64,000 nucleotides of DNA, taken from the NCBI RefSeq assembly GCF_013087515.1, contig NZ_JABFCN010000051.1, positions 1 through 64,000 on the forward strand, read 5' to 3'. The notes under the pieces are model-generated. The model made no database searches, was not told where the DNA came from, and saw only the letters and a list, made by a program, of their open reading frames with translations. Source of the stretch: Rhizobium sophorae. GTDB lineage: Bacteria > Pseudomonadota > Alphaproteobacteria > Rhizobiales > Rhizobiaceae. Below are positions 9,467-17,551 of this stretch, in pieces. Each line of letters opens with the position of its first letter. Positions within the stretch are counted from its first letter, which is position 1. Position numbers and translations under genes: made by a program.

Positions 9467-10048
9467 ATGTTCGGGATCTACATCACCCATCCGCAGGTCA
9501 GGATCGACGCCAACGTGCCCGTGCCGAAATGGGGACTTTCCGATGTCGGCGCGGCGCGCGCCCGCAAAGCGGCAGAGAGCGGCTGGGCGAGGCAATTGCG
9601 GCGCATCATCTCCAGCAACGAGACGAAGGCGATCGAAACGGCCGAAATTTTGGCGAAAGCTTCCGGTGTTGCGATCGAGATCGTCCACGCCATGCACGAG
9701 AACGACCGCTCGGCCACTGGCTTCCTGCCGCCGCCGCAATTCGAAGAGGCTGCCGACTGGTTCTTCGGCCATCCGGAACAAAGCTTCAAGGGCTGGGAGC
9801 GCGCCGTCGACGCGCAGGCCCGCATCGTCGAGGCTGTGAACGCCGTTCTCGCCACGCACGATGCGACGGCGCCGATCGCCTTCGTCGGCCATGGCGGCGT
9901 CGGCACGCTGCTCAAATGCCATATAGCCGACAGGCCGATCTCCCGCGACCGAGACCAGCCGGGCGGCGGCGGCAATCTCTATGCTTTCGGTCTTGCGGAT
10001 CGCCGCTTATCATGCGACTGGACACCCATCGAAGACTGGCAGGGGTGA
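9467..10048 (+). CDS. Histidine phosphatase superfamily protein with an altered RHG motif
   Basis: This 193-residue protein fits the phosphoglycerate-mutase-like fold: LSDVGAARARKAAESGW, IISSNETKAIETAEILA, an acidic MHENDRSATGFLPP loop and AFVGHGGVGTLL carrying the second catalytic His. At the N-terminus the usual R-H-G is T-H-P (MFGIYITHPQ), so the phosphate-binding Arg is missing although His is kept. It may be a weak or non-catalytic member. It is tightly coupled to pmtA and followed 6 bases later by pyrF. Confidence 0.75.
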   Translation: MFGIYITHPQVRIDANVPVPKWGLSDVGAARARKAAESGWARQLRRIISSNETKAIETAEILAKASGVAIEIVHAMHENDRSATGFLPPPQFEEAADWFFGHPEQSFKGWERAVDAQARIVEAVNAVLATHDATAPIAFVGHGGVGTLLKCHIADRPISRDRDQPGGGGNLYAFGLADRRLSCDWTPIEDWQG

Positions 10049-10054
10049 CTTCAG

Positions 10055-10762
10055 ATGGACGCACGCGAGCGGTTGATCGTCGGCCTGGATGTTCCAACGA
10101 TCGGCGAGGCGGAAAGACTGGTTTCCACGCTCGGCGACGACATTCTCTTCTACAAGATCGGCTATCAGCTGGTCTTTGCCGGCGGCCTGGAATTCGCCCG
10201 CGATCTTGCCGCAAGCGGCAAGAAGATCTTTCTCGACATGAAGCTGCTCGACATCGACAACACCGTGGCCTCCGGCGTCGAGAACATCGCCAAGATGGGT
10301 ATGTCGATGCTGACGCTGCATGCCTATCCGAAAGCCATGAAGGCGGCGGTCGAGGCCGCGGCCGGCTCTGGCCTCTGCCTGCTCGGCGTGACCGTGCTGA
10401 CCTCGATGGACGCCAACGACCTTACCGATGCCGGCTATAGCCAGGATCCGCACAGCCTGGTGCTGCGCCGCGCCGAACAGGCGCGCGCCGCCGGCATGGG
10501 CGGTATCGTCTGCTCCGCCGAGGAAGCAACTGCGGTGCGCGAGATCGTCGGACCCGACATGGCAATCGTCACCCCCGGCATTCGCCCGACCGGAAGCGAC
10601 AAAGGCGACCAGAAGCGGGTGATGACGCCTTTCGACGCGCTGAAGGCGGGAGCGACGCATCTCGTCGTCGGCCGGCCTGTCGTCAGGGCGCCGGATCCCC
10701 GAGATGCCGCCCGCGCGATCCTCAGCGAGATGGTGAGCGCACTCTGGCCGGCAAATCGCTAA
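10055..10762 (+). CDS. pyrF: Orotidine 5'-phosphate decarboxylase
   Basis: PyrF makes UMP from OMP in the last step of de novo pyrimidine synthesis. The 235-residue TIM barrel shows LIVGLDVPTIGEA, the catalytic D-x-K-x-x-D segment FLDMKLLDIDNT (about 62-73), VTPGIRPTGSDKGDQKRV and the phosphate-binding HLVVGRPVVRAPDP. The start is immediate after the phosphatase-like gene with TTCAGATGG upstream. Confidence 0.97.
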   Translation: MDARERLIVGLDVPTIGEAERLVSTLGDDILFYKIGYQLVFAGGLEFARDLAASGKKIFLDMKLLDIDNTVASGVENIAKMGMSMLTLHAYPKAMKAAVEAAAGSGLCLLGVTVLTSMDANDLTDAGYSQDPHSLVLRRAEQARAAGMGGIVCSAEEATAVREIVGPDMAIVTPGIRPTGSDKGDQKRVMTPFDALKAGATHLVVGRPVVRAPDPRDAARAILSEMVSALWPANR

Positions 10763-10791
10763 CCAGAGTCAACGACAAAAGGGAGAAGACC

Positions 10792-11079
10792 ATGGCCAAG
10801 GGATACTGGATCGCCCGCGTCGACGTTCGCGATGCCGAGCGCTACAAGGATTACGTGGCGGCGGCCAAGCCGGCCTTCGAAAAATACGGCGCGAATTTTC
10901 TCGCGCGCGGCGGCGCCTTCACCGAACTCGAGGGCAAGGCACGCACCCGCAACGTGGTGATCGAATTCCCCTCGATGCAGCATGCGGTCGACTGCTATAA
11001 TTCGCCGGAATACCAGATCGCCGCGAAAATCCGCCAGGAAGTCGCGGATGCGGAAATGGTCGTCGTCGAGGGCGTCTGA
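10792..11079 (+). CDS. DUF1330 family protein
   Basis: The 95-residue product has the DUF1330 ferredoxin-like pattern: AKGYWIARVDVRDAERYKDYV, FLARGGAFTELEG, NVVIEFPSMQHAVDCYNSPEYQ. The biochemical role of the family is unknown; dimeric alpha-beta barrel folds like this often bind small ligands. AGGGAGAAGACC before the ATG is a strong ribosome-binding site. It follows pyrF by 29 bases, probably in the same transcript. Confidence 0.85.
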   Translation: MAKGYWIARVDVRDAERYKDYVAAAKPAFEKYGANFLARGGAFTELEGKARTRNVVIEFPSMQHAVDCYNSPEYQIAAKIRQEVADAEMVVVEGV

Positions 11080-11191
11080 GCAACTTCGCGTTCGCAAAAA
11101 CTGACGGCGTGATGGGCCTTCCCGTCGCGCAGGGATTCGGCTAAGACGAGAGCCTATTCAGCATCCCGCAAAGCCTTTCGAGGAGCCTGCC

Positions 11192-12172
11192 ATGACCCTT
11201 GCCAACCTGCCGCCGCTCGTCACCGTGTTCGGAGGGTCCGGCTTCGTGGGCAGGCACGTGGTTCGGGCGCTGGCCAAGCGCGGCTATAACATCCGCGTCG
11301 CCGTGCGCCGTCCCGATCTCGCCGGCTTCCTGCAGCCGCTCGGCAATGTCGGCCAGATCTCCTTCGTGCAGGCAAACCTGCGCTACCGCAGCTCGATCGA
11401 TCGCGCCGTTGATGGTGCGAGCCACGTCGTCAACTGCGTCGGCATTCTGCATGAGACCGGCCGCAACACTTTCGACGCCGTGCAGGAATTCGGCGCTCGT
11501 GCGATTGCCGAAGCCGCGCGCGGCGCAGGTGCGACGCTGACGCATATTTCGGCGATCGGCGCCGACGCGAAATCCGATTCTGACTATGGCCGCACCAAGG
11601 GCCGCGCCGAAACGGCCATCCTCTCGGTTAAGCCCGATGCGGTGATCTTCCGTCCGTCGATCGTCTTCGGACCGGAGGACAGCTTCTTCAACAAGTTCGC
11701 CGAGATGGCACGCATGTCGCCAATCCTGCCGCTCGTCGGCGGCGGCAAGACGAAATTCCAGCCTGTCTATGTCGAGGATGTCGCCGAGGCCGTCGCCCGC
11801 GCCGTCGACGGCAAGGTCGCCGGCGGCAAGGTCTATGAGCTTGGCGGGCCTGAGGTGCTGAGCTTCCGCGAATGTCTCGAGACGATGCTGAAGGTAACGT
11901 GCCGCAAGAACCCGCTGATATCCCTGCCCTTCGGCATCGCTTCGATGATCGGCAGCATCGCTTCGCTGGTCCCCTTCATAACGCCGCCGATCACGCCGGA
12001 CCAGGTGCGCCTGCTGAAGCGCGACAACATCGTCTCCCGGGAAGCCGAGGCGGAAGGCCGCACGCTGAAGGGCCTTGGCATCACGCCCACCATGGTGGCA
12101 TCGGTGTTCGGCTCCTATCTGGTGCACTATCGTCCGCACGGCCAGTACACCGGTACCGGCAAGGCCGCCTGA
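11192..12172 (+). CDS. NDUFA9-like complex I-associated NAD(P)-binding protein
   Basis: The 326-residue protein of the atypical short-chain dehydrogenase class begins with a Rossmann motif VTVFGGSGFVGRHVVRALAKRGYNI and contains the NCVGIL and HISAIGADAKSDSDYGRTKGRAE stretches typical of NDUFA9-like proteins, which attach to respiratory complex I and bind NADPH. The catalytic Tyr-x-x-x-Lys is changed (YGRTKG). A structural or assembly role rather than catalysis is the usual inference. The gene ends shortly before a clear terminator at 12218. Confidence 0.85.
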   Translation: MTLANLPPLVTVFGGSGFVGRHVVRALAKRGYNIRVAVRRPDLAGFLQPLGNVGQISFVQANLRYRSSIDRAVDGASHVVNCVGILHETGRNTFDAVQEFGARAIAEAARGAGATLTHISAIGADAKSDSDYGRTKGRAETAILSVKPDAVIFRPSIVFGPEDSFFNKFAEMARMSPILPLVGGGKTKFQPVYVEDVAEAVARAVDGKVAGGKVYELGGPEVLSFRECLETMLKVTCRKNPLISLPFGIASMIGSIASLVPFITPPITPDQVRLLKRDNIVSREAEAEGRTLKGLGITPTMVASVFGSYLVHYRPHGQYTGTGKAA

Positions 12173-12217
12173 CCGTCTTTTCGAGACGATGAGACTTTTT
12201 TCCCGACGATGAGGCTT

Positions 12218-12248
12218 GGCCGTCTGCGGATGCCGCGGGCGGCCTTTT
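12218..12248 (+). terminator. Rho-independent terminator after the NDUFA9-like gene
   Basis: A 12-bp stem (GGCCGTCTGCGG with CCGCGGGCGGCC, two G-U pairs) with an ATG loop is followed by TTTT. It lies 46 bases after the stop codon. The rest of the 305-base gap to the small secreted peptide gene is AT-richer and presumably holds that gene's promoter; no gene was seen in it. Confidence 0.7.
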
Positions 12249-12477
12249 GGCCATGCCGTGTCCCGCAAAGCCCGGCGCAAGTTTGAGGTGTTCTGGTGCT
12301 CGGCATATTCAGTAGCGTTGCATAAAAGACGCATCGGAAATTTTGTGGAATTAACGCCAAATTTAGCAGGAACGTTTATTGCTATTTGCCATTCCACTGA
12401 CTACCAAACCCGCGCGTCTTCCAACGGACTCAACGCCTGTGGTCGCGCGCGGCAATCACTGTGAAAGGCAATTCTCA

Positions 12478-12630
12478 ATGGGCAAGTCAATCGCGCTCCT
12501 GTTTGCGTGTGCGGCGCTGGTTATCCTTGCAGGCTCTTTCGTTGCGCCCGGTTCGGTCGCGGCGGTAAAGGGCGATTGCTCGCCGGCCTACGGCGTCGAT
12601 CCTTGCTCTACGGCTTCGATCATCCATTGA
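12478..12630 (+). CDS. Small secreted peptide (50 residues) with two cysteines
   Basis: The start is MGKSIALLFACAALVILAGS, a textbook signal peptide with one Lys and a hydrophobic core, ending near GSVAA. Cleavage there would leave about 21 residues with two Cys (KGDCSPAYGVDPCSTAS). AAAGG stands 11 bases before the ATG; a longer frame upstream to 12379 lacks a good ribosome site. No family was recognised. It is monocistronic: a terminator lies upstream and a GCCGGC hairpin follows. Confidence 0.55.
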   Translation: MGKSIALLFACAALVILAGSFVAPGSVAAVKGDCSPAYGVDPCSTASIIH

Positions 12631-12826
12631 CGAAAAGGCCGGCCCTGCGCCGGCATCCTGCTCCAAGCAAGCAGTCGATCGGAACGCCTTAAACAGCGCG
12701 CTCCACAATGAACGTCAGCCATGCCTGCTTCAAGCGGCGGCGGACGCTTATCTTCTCAATATCGCCTATCTGAAAGATTGGCGGCTTCTGCCGGCAACAG
12801 AGTGTCTGTTCGCGGAGTCCGACGGG

Positions 12827-12865
12827 GCATTTGCATTCGCGCCGGGAGTTGCGCGAATGCAATGC
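12827..12865. terminator. Strong hairpin beyond the uppP 3' end
   Basis: GCATTTGCATTCGCGC (12827-12842) pairs with GCGCGAATGCAATGC (12851-12865): 15 pairs with one bulged T and an 8-base loop. It sits 12 bases past the uppP stop in a convergent intergenic region, so it may stop transcription from both sides. Confidence 0.55.
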
Positions 12866-12877
12866 GGGACGGGTGTC

Positions 12878-13675
12878 TCAGGCAATGAAGCCGGTCGCTG
12901 CCATGCCAAGCAGCAAAACACCGAGAATGATGCGGTAGATGGCAAACAGCGTAAACCGGTTGCTTCTGATATAGGCCAGCAGCCATTTGACGGCGATGAA
13001 AGCGACGATCGTGGACACGACGAAGGCGATGCCGAGCGCCGTCCAGTCTTCGCCCGCCGCTCCGCCATCCCTGAACGTCTTCAGCAATTCATAGCCGCTT
13101 GCGGCGTACATTGTGGGTATGCCGACGAGAAAGGCGAATTCGGTCGCCGCGGCGCGGTTGCCCGTGCCTGCCAGCATGGCGACGAAGATCGTGGCGCCAG
13201 AGCGCGACGTTCCCGGGAAGACGCCGGCAACGATCTGGGCGATGCCGACCAGGATGGCGACAAGCCAGGTGATCTCTTTATGGGGCGGCCTGCGCGCAGC
13301 GGCCCACTCGGCAAAGATCATCCAGATACCGCCGATGATGAGCGCCCAGGCGATCGGTGTCGCGGTCTCCGGCAGTTCAAAGCCGAGCTTCTTGACGACC
13401 AGTCCGAGAATGGCGGTGATGAGAAAGGCGACGATCAGCTTGGCGGCATAATCGCGATTGGCAGGGTCGCGCCAGCCAAGCACCAGATCCACCAGACGAC
13501 GCCAGTAAATGATGGTGACGGCGAGGATGGCGCCCGCCTGAATGACGATGTTGAACATGTCCGACCGGTGGCCGAGCCATTGTTCCGCAATGATCAGGTG
13601 GCCGGTGCTCGAGATCGGCAGAAACTCGGTGATCCCCTCTATGATACCGAGAATGATAGCACTGATATAATCCAT
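12878..13675 (-). CDS. uppP: Undecaprenyl-diphosphatase (BacA/UppP type)
   Basis: This polytopic inner-membrane enzyme recycles undecaprenyl pyrophosphate to the monophosphate carrier for peptidoglycan and surface polysaccharides; overproduction gives bacitracin resistance. Length 265 residues. Both family motifs are present: GIIEGITEFLPISSTGHL (about 10-27), carrying the catalytic Glu, and FPGTSRSGATI. About seven or eight hydrophobic segments are seen. It is divergent from the GST gene at 13906; the 230-base gap between them holds a GGCCTGA/TCAGGCC inverted repeat and a TATAAT box at 13852. Confidence 0.95.
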   Translation of the reverse strand: MDYISAIILGIIEGITEFLPISSTGHLIIAEQWLGHRSDMFNIVIQAGAILAVTIIYWRRLVDLVLGWRDPANRDYAAKLIVAFLITAILGLVVKKLGFELPETATPIAWALIIGGIWMIFAEWAAARRPPHKEITWLVAILVGIAQIVAGVFPGTSRSGATIFVAMLAGTGNRAAATEFAFLVGIPTMYAASGYELLKTFRDGGAAGEDWTALGIAFVVSTIVAFIAVKWLLAYIRSNRFTLFAIYRIILGVLLLGMAATGFIA

Positions 13676-13905
13676 ACATTGTCTCCGGTTTAAAGTTCGG
13701 CCGGGCCTGAGCGCTTGGGTCGATCAGGCCGCCGCTTCCATTCGTTCATTAGACCGTGTTTCGCCATCGTCAGATGGGGTAAAATCCGATTCGCTTGTAT
13801 TGGCGGGGCCAAGCTCCTATAGCTTCAACCAATGAGTCATGACTAGGGCGCTATAATTGAGCTGCCCCACAGTCCTGTAACAGCAATCACAAAGCTCGAG
13901 TATCG

Positions 13906-14598
13906 ATGCCCACGCTTTATCATCATCCCATGTCATCCGCATCTCGCTTCGTCCGGCTGATCCTGGCGGAATACGGCTATCAGGCGGATCTGATCGAGGA
14001 GCAGACATGGGAGAAACGCCGGGATTTCCTGGCGCTCAATCCGGCCGGCACGCTGCCGGTCTATGTCGACGACAGCATGCGCGCGCTCTGCGGCGCGAGC
14101 GTCATTTCCGAATATCTGGACGAGACGCACGGCGTCTTGAAGCGCGACCGGCGGCTGCTCGCCGAAGACCCTTTCCAGCGGGCGGAAATCCGCCGGCTGA
14201 CCGAATGGTTCATGCAGAAGATGGAAAACGACGTGACCAAGCCGCTCGCCCGCGAGCGTGTCTATAAGTTGCAGATGACCGCCGATCAGGGCGGTGGAGC
14301 GCCGGATTCGAAGGTTCTGCGCACGGCCCGCGCGAATATCCGCCAGCATATGCGCTATCTCACCTGGCTTGCCGGCTCGCGTCAGTGGCTGGCGGGCGAA
14401 CGGATGAGCTATGCCGACCTTGCCGCCGCGGCCTCGATCTCGATCCTCGATTATCTCGGCGAGATCGAGTGGGCGGATTCGCCCGTCGTCAAGGACTGGT
14501 ACCAGCGGCTGAAGTCGCGTCCATCCTTCCGGCCGATGCTGACCGAGCGCGTGCGCGGCCTGACGCCGGTTTCACACTATGCCGATCTGGATTTCTGA
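13906..14598 (+). CDS. Glutathione S-transferase family protein
   Basis: At 230 residues it has the thioredoxin-like N-terminal domain (PTLYHHPMSSASRFVRLILAEYGY, then NPAGTLPVYVDDSMRALCGASVISEYL with the cis-Pro and the SNAIL-type loop) and an all-helical C-terminal domain (MSYADLAAAASISIL). A Ser after the first strand could be the catalytic residue. The substrate is unknown. It is followed 12 bases later by queG. Confidence 0.88.
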   Translation: MPTLYHHPMSSASRFVRLILAEYGYQADLIEEQTWEKRRDFLALNPAGTLPVYVDDSMRALCGASVISEYLDETHGVLKRDRRLLAEDPFQRAEIRRLTEWFMQKMENDVTKPLARERVYKLQMTADQGGGAPDSKVLRTARANIRQHMRYLTWLAGSRQWLAGERMSYADLAAAASISILDYLGEIEWADSPVVKDWYQRLKSRPSFRPMLTERVRGLTPVSHYADLDF

Positions 14599-14610
14599 CG
14601 AGGGCTCTTC

Positions 14611-15768
14611 ATGCCCGAAGCTGACAATGACGACAAAGAGCGCCGCCGCCGCGACAATTTGACCGAGTTCGTCCGGGCGGAATCTGCCGCCAAGGGCTTC
14701 GATCTCTGCCGCATCACGCGACCGGACGCGATCCCCGAAGCCAAGGAGCGTCTCGGCCAATTCATCGATGCCGGGCGCCACGGGACGATGGACTGGATGG
14801 CGGAGACGCGCGACCGGCGCGGCGATCCACGCACGCTGTGGAGCGAGGTGCGCTCCGTCGTCGTCTTCGGCCTCAACTACGCCCCGGAAGAAGATCCCCG
14901 CGCTATCCTCGACAAGCCGGACAAGGCAGCGATTTCCGTCTATGCCCGCAACCGCGATTATCACGACGTCATCAAGGGCCGGCTGAAGGAAATCGCCACG
15001 CGCTTTGCGGCGCGGGCGGGCGCCGATGTGAAGGTCTTCGTCGATACGGCGCCTGTCATGGAGAAGCCATTGGCGGCGGCGGCCGGGCTCGGCTGGCAGG
15101 GCAAACACACCAATCTCGTCAGCCGCGTTCATGGCTCCTGGCTGTTCCTCGGCACGATGTTCACCACCGCAGATCTTGTGGTCGACGCGCCTGAGAGCGA
15201 TCATTGCGGCTCCTGCCGCGCCTGTCTCGACATCTGTCCGACGGCTGCCTTCCCGGCGCCTTACCAGATCGACGCGCGGCGCTGCATCTCCTATCTCACC
15301 ATCGAGCACAAGGGACCGATCGACGCCGATCTGCGCGTGCTGATCGGCAACCGCATCTATGGCTGCGACGACTGTCTTGCCGCCTGTCCCTGGAACAAGT
15401 TCGCAAGCTCCGCCTCCGAGATGAAGCTCAAGGCGCGGGAAGATCTGAAGGAGCCGTCGATCGCCTTTCTGCTGACACTCGACGAGGCCGCCTTCCGTGC
15501 CTTTTTCAGCGGCTCCCCGGTGAAGCGGATCGGCCGCGACCGTTTCGTCCGCAATGTGCTGATCGCCGCCGGCAATTCCGGCGAGAAAGGGCTCATCGGG
15601 CAATGTCGAATGCTTTCGGGCGATCCCTCACCCGTGGTACGCGGCATGGCGGTCTGGGCGCTTTCGCGGCTGATGGAGGCTGGCGAATTCTCAGTCTTTG
15701 CCGCACAAAGGGCGGATGAGAGAGATGACGACGTCCTGAACGAATGGCGATTGGCGGGAGTGGGCTGA
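14611..15768 (+). CDS. queG: Epoxyqueuosine reductase
   Basis: QueG reduces epoxyqueuosine to queuosine in the wobble position of GUN-anticodon tRNAs, using cobalamin and two 4Fe-4S clusters. The 385-residue protein has the cluster ligands C-G-S-C-R-A-C-L-D-I-C-P and C-D-D-C-L-A-A-C-P. It also has the substrate-domain segments GRHGTMDWM and FVDTAPVMEKPLAAAAGLGW, where the Asp is catalytic in characterised enzymes. The stop shares a base with the next start (TGATG). Confidence 0.95.
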   Translation: MPEADNDDKERRRRDNLTEFVRAESAAKGFDLCRITRPDAIPEAKERLGQFIDAGRHGTMDWMAETRDRRGDPRTLWSEVRSVVVFGLNYAPEEDPRAILDKPDKAAISVYARNRDYHDVIKGRLKEIATRFAARAGADVKVFVDTAPVMEKPLAAAAGLGWQGKHTNLVSRVHGSWLFLGTMFTTADLVVDAPESDHCGSCRACLDICPTAAFPAPYQIDARRCISYLTIEHKGPIDADLRVLIGNRIYGCDDCLAACPWNKFASSASEMKLKAREDLKEPSIAFLLTLDEAAFRAFFSGSPVKRIGRDRFVRNVLIAAGNSGEKGLIGQCRMLSGDPSPVVRGMAVWALSRLMEAGEFSVFAAQRADERDDDVLNEWRLAGVG

Positions 15769-16637
15769 TGCATGTGATGATCTTTGGCTGCGGTTATTCC
15801 GGCACGGCAATCGCCAAGGCCTTTGCCGGCGACGGCGTGCGCGTTTCCGGCACGACGCGCTCGCCAGACAAGATGGAAGCGCTTAGCCGGAACGGCATAG
15901 CGGCATTCCTTTTCGACGGCGAGAGCATGGAAGACGGGTTGCGCCAGGCTTTGGACGGCGTTACCCATCTGGTGCAGTCGATCGCCCCTGGAAAGGCCGA
16001 CCCGCTGCTGCGGCTGCTTGGTAAAGACAGCGCACGCCTGCTGCCAAAGCTCGAATGGATCGGTTATCTCTCCACCGTCGGCGTCTATGGCGATCACAAG
16101 GGCGCCTGGGTGAGTGAGGAAACGCCGTGCGTGCCCGTTTCCGGGCGATCGAAGGAGCGGCTCGAGGCGGAAGAGGGCTGGCTGGCAATGGGCCAGGAAC
16201 GCGGCGTGCCGGCGGCGGTGCTGCGCCTTTCCGGCATCTATGGGCCGGGCCGCAACGCCTTCTGCAATCTGGACAAGGGCACGGCGCGACGGCTGATCAA
16301 GAAGGACCAGGTGTTCAACCGCATCCGCGTCGAGGATATCGGTGCGGCGACACGCTTCCTGTCTGAGCGCGGTCTCGGCGGCATCTATAATGTCACCGAC
16401 GACCGGCCCGGCCCGCCGCAGGATGTGATCGTCGAGGCAGCCCGCCTGATGGGCGTCGAACCGCCACCCGAGCAGGCGTTCGAGACCGCCGAACTGACGC
16501 CGATGGCACGCTCCTTCTATGGCGAGAACAAACGCATCTCGAATGCGAAACTCAAGGCCACCGGCTTCGAATTCTCCTTCCCGAACTATCCGATGTCGCT
16601 TGCGCAATTGTGGCAGCACGGGCGCTGGCGTGGTTAG
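15768..16637 (+). CDS. NAD-dependent epimerase/dehydratase (YeeZ-like SDR)
   Basis: The 289-residue protein begins MHVMIFGCGYSGTAIAKAF, a Rossmann Gly-rich loop, with WIGYLSTVGVYGDHKGAW and a degenerate active site; LRLSGIYGPGRNAF is the typical SDR segment. It couples to queG by a one-base overlap, so the start is at 15768 rather than eight codons earlier. The physiological substrate is unknown. Confidence 0.82.
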   Translation: MHVMIFGCGYSGTAIAKAFAGDGVRVSGTTRSPDKMEALSRNGIAAFLFDGESMEDGLRQALDGVTHLVQSIAPGKADPLLRLLGKDSARLLPKLEWIGYLSTVGVYGDHKGAWVSEETPCVPVSGRSKERLEAEEGWLAMGQERGVPAAVLRLSGIYGPGRNAFCNLDKGTARRLIKKDQVFNRIRVEDIGAATRFLSERGLGGIYNVTDDRPGPPQDVIVEAARLMGVEPPPEQAFETAELTPMARSFYGENKRISNAKLKATGFEFSFPNYPMSLAQLWQHGRWRG

Positions 16638-17044
16638 AACGCAGTCTTGTTTGCGACGGATGCACTCACCCAAAATGAGTAGGAAATTCCTACTTTCCCG
16701 CTTTGGCCGGACAATTTTCGCCGCATCTTATGGTTAACGGCCTTTAAATTTGCCCAAATGTGGCAACAAATATGGCGAAATCGGAAAAATATTTTCGCGA
16801 TTTTCGTGAACGCCAAGGCGTTAACTATCCCTTCGGAAAATTCGTTCGGATTTTAGCTGATTTTATTAGGTTTTTTCCACATTTGGCGGTGGCATGGATT
16901 CCTGAGATTCCATCACCGCGCTCACGAATATTACAGATTGTAATATTCCGTGAACTTGTCCGGCACTTTTTCGCCACTTTTTCACAGATTTAAGCCCCCG
17001 CCGCCTGCAAGGGCGTGAGCTCAATAGTTGAGGGATACTCTGTT
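16638..17044 (+). promoter_or_regulatory. AT-rich regulatory region upstream of the RlpA-like gene
   Basis: Four hundred bases contain no gene. Two features stand out. ATGGTTAA at 16730-16737 is the reverse complement of TTAACCAT, the CtrA half-site, and TTAACTAT occurs about 80 bases later. The second is a palindrome at 16923-16952: CACG-AATATTACA-GAT-TGTAATATT-C-CGTG, with 13 pairs and one bulge. Both point to cell-cycle or repressor control of the downstream cell-wall gene, as inference only. Confidence 0.4.
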
Positions 17045-17407
17045 TTGAAGAAAATACGCCGTTCTATTATCGTCGCCGCAACTATTGCCGCCTGTTCTTC
17101 CATGCTTCCGGCGGAAGGTTTTGCTGCAAATGGCTGTGGCGGTGCTTCATGGTACGCACTTCGCTCCAAAACTGCTTCCGGGGAACGTATGAACCCTGCC
17201 ATCTTGACTGCCGCACATCGTTCGCTTGCTTTCGGCACCAAGGTGAAGGTCACCAACCGCAACAATGGCCGCACCGTCGTCGTTCGCATCAACGATCGTG
17301 GTCCGTTCATCCGCGGTCGTGTGATCGACTTGTCGCGCGCCGCCGCCCAGAATATCGGCATGGTGAGCTCCGGCACTGCGAAGGTCTGCTACCAGGTCAT
17401 CAGCTGA
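17045..17407 (+). CDS. RlpA-like double-psi beta-barrel protein, exported
   Basis: The product of about 120 residues has a signal peptide (KKIRRSIIVAATIAACSSML, likely cleavage after GFA) and one RlpA/DPBB domain: GGASWYALRSKTASGERMNP, AAHRSLAFGTKVKVTNRNNGR, VVVRINDRGPFIRGRVIDLSRAAA. The Asp in NDRGPF and the His in AAHRSL are typical catalytic positions of lytic transglycosylases of this fold. No SPOR domain is present. The start is uncertain: TTG at 17045 gives a compact signal peptide, GTG at 17015 is the alternative. Confidence 0.82.
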   Translation: MKKIRRSIIVAATIAACSSMLPAEGFAANGCGGASWYALRSKTASGERMNPAILTAAHRSLAFGTKVKVTNRNNGRTVVVRINDRGPFIRGRVIDLSRAAAQNIGMVSSGTAKVCYQVIS

Positions 17408-17421
17408 GGCCACCACTGACT

Positions 17422-17440
17422 GCGCCGGAAGCGGCGCTTG
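17422..17440 (+). terminator. Short hairpin after the RlpA-like gene
   Basis: GCGCCG-GAAG-CGGCGC is a 6-bp stem with a GAAG tetraloop followed by a T-containing tail, 15 bases after the stop codon. Confidence 0.45.
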
Positions 17441-17551
17441 CTCTTGCCGTCAATCGCGGTTACCACCCGGTTGAGACTTGTGAACAATCCACTGCGTGAC
17501 CATCGCGTTTTCGCTGGTCGTTCACATGCCACGGCAACAGGAGACATGTGA

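Noticed and set aside
13852..13857. TATAAT box as sigma-70 promoter of the GST gene
   Set aside because: No matching -35 hexamer lies at 16-18 bases; kept only as a remark under uppP.
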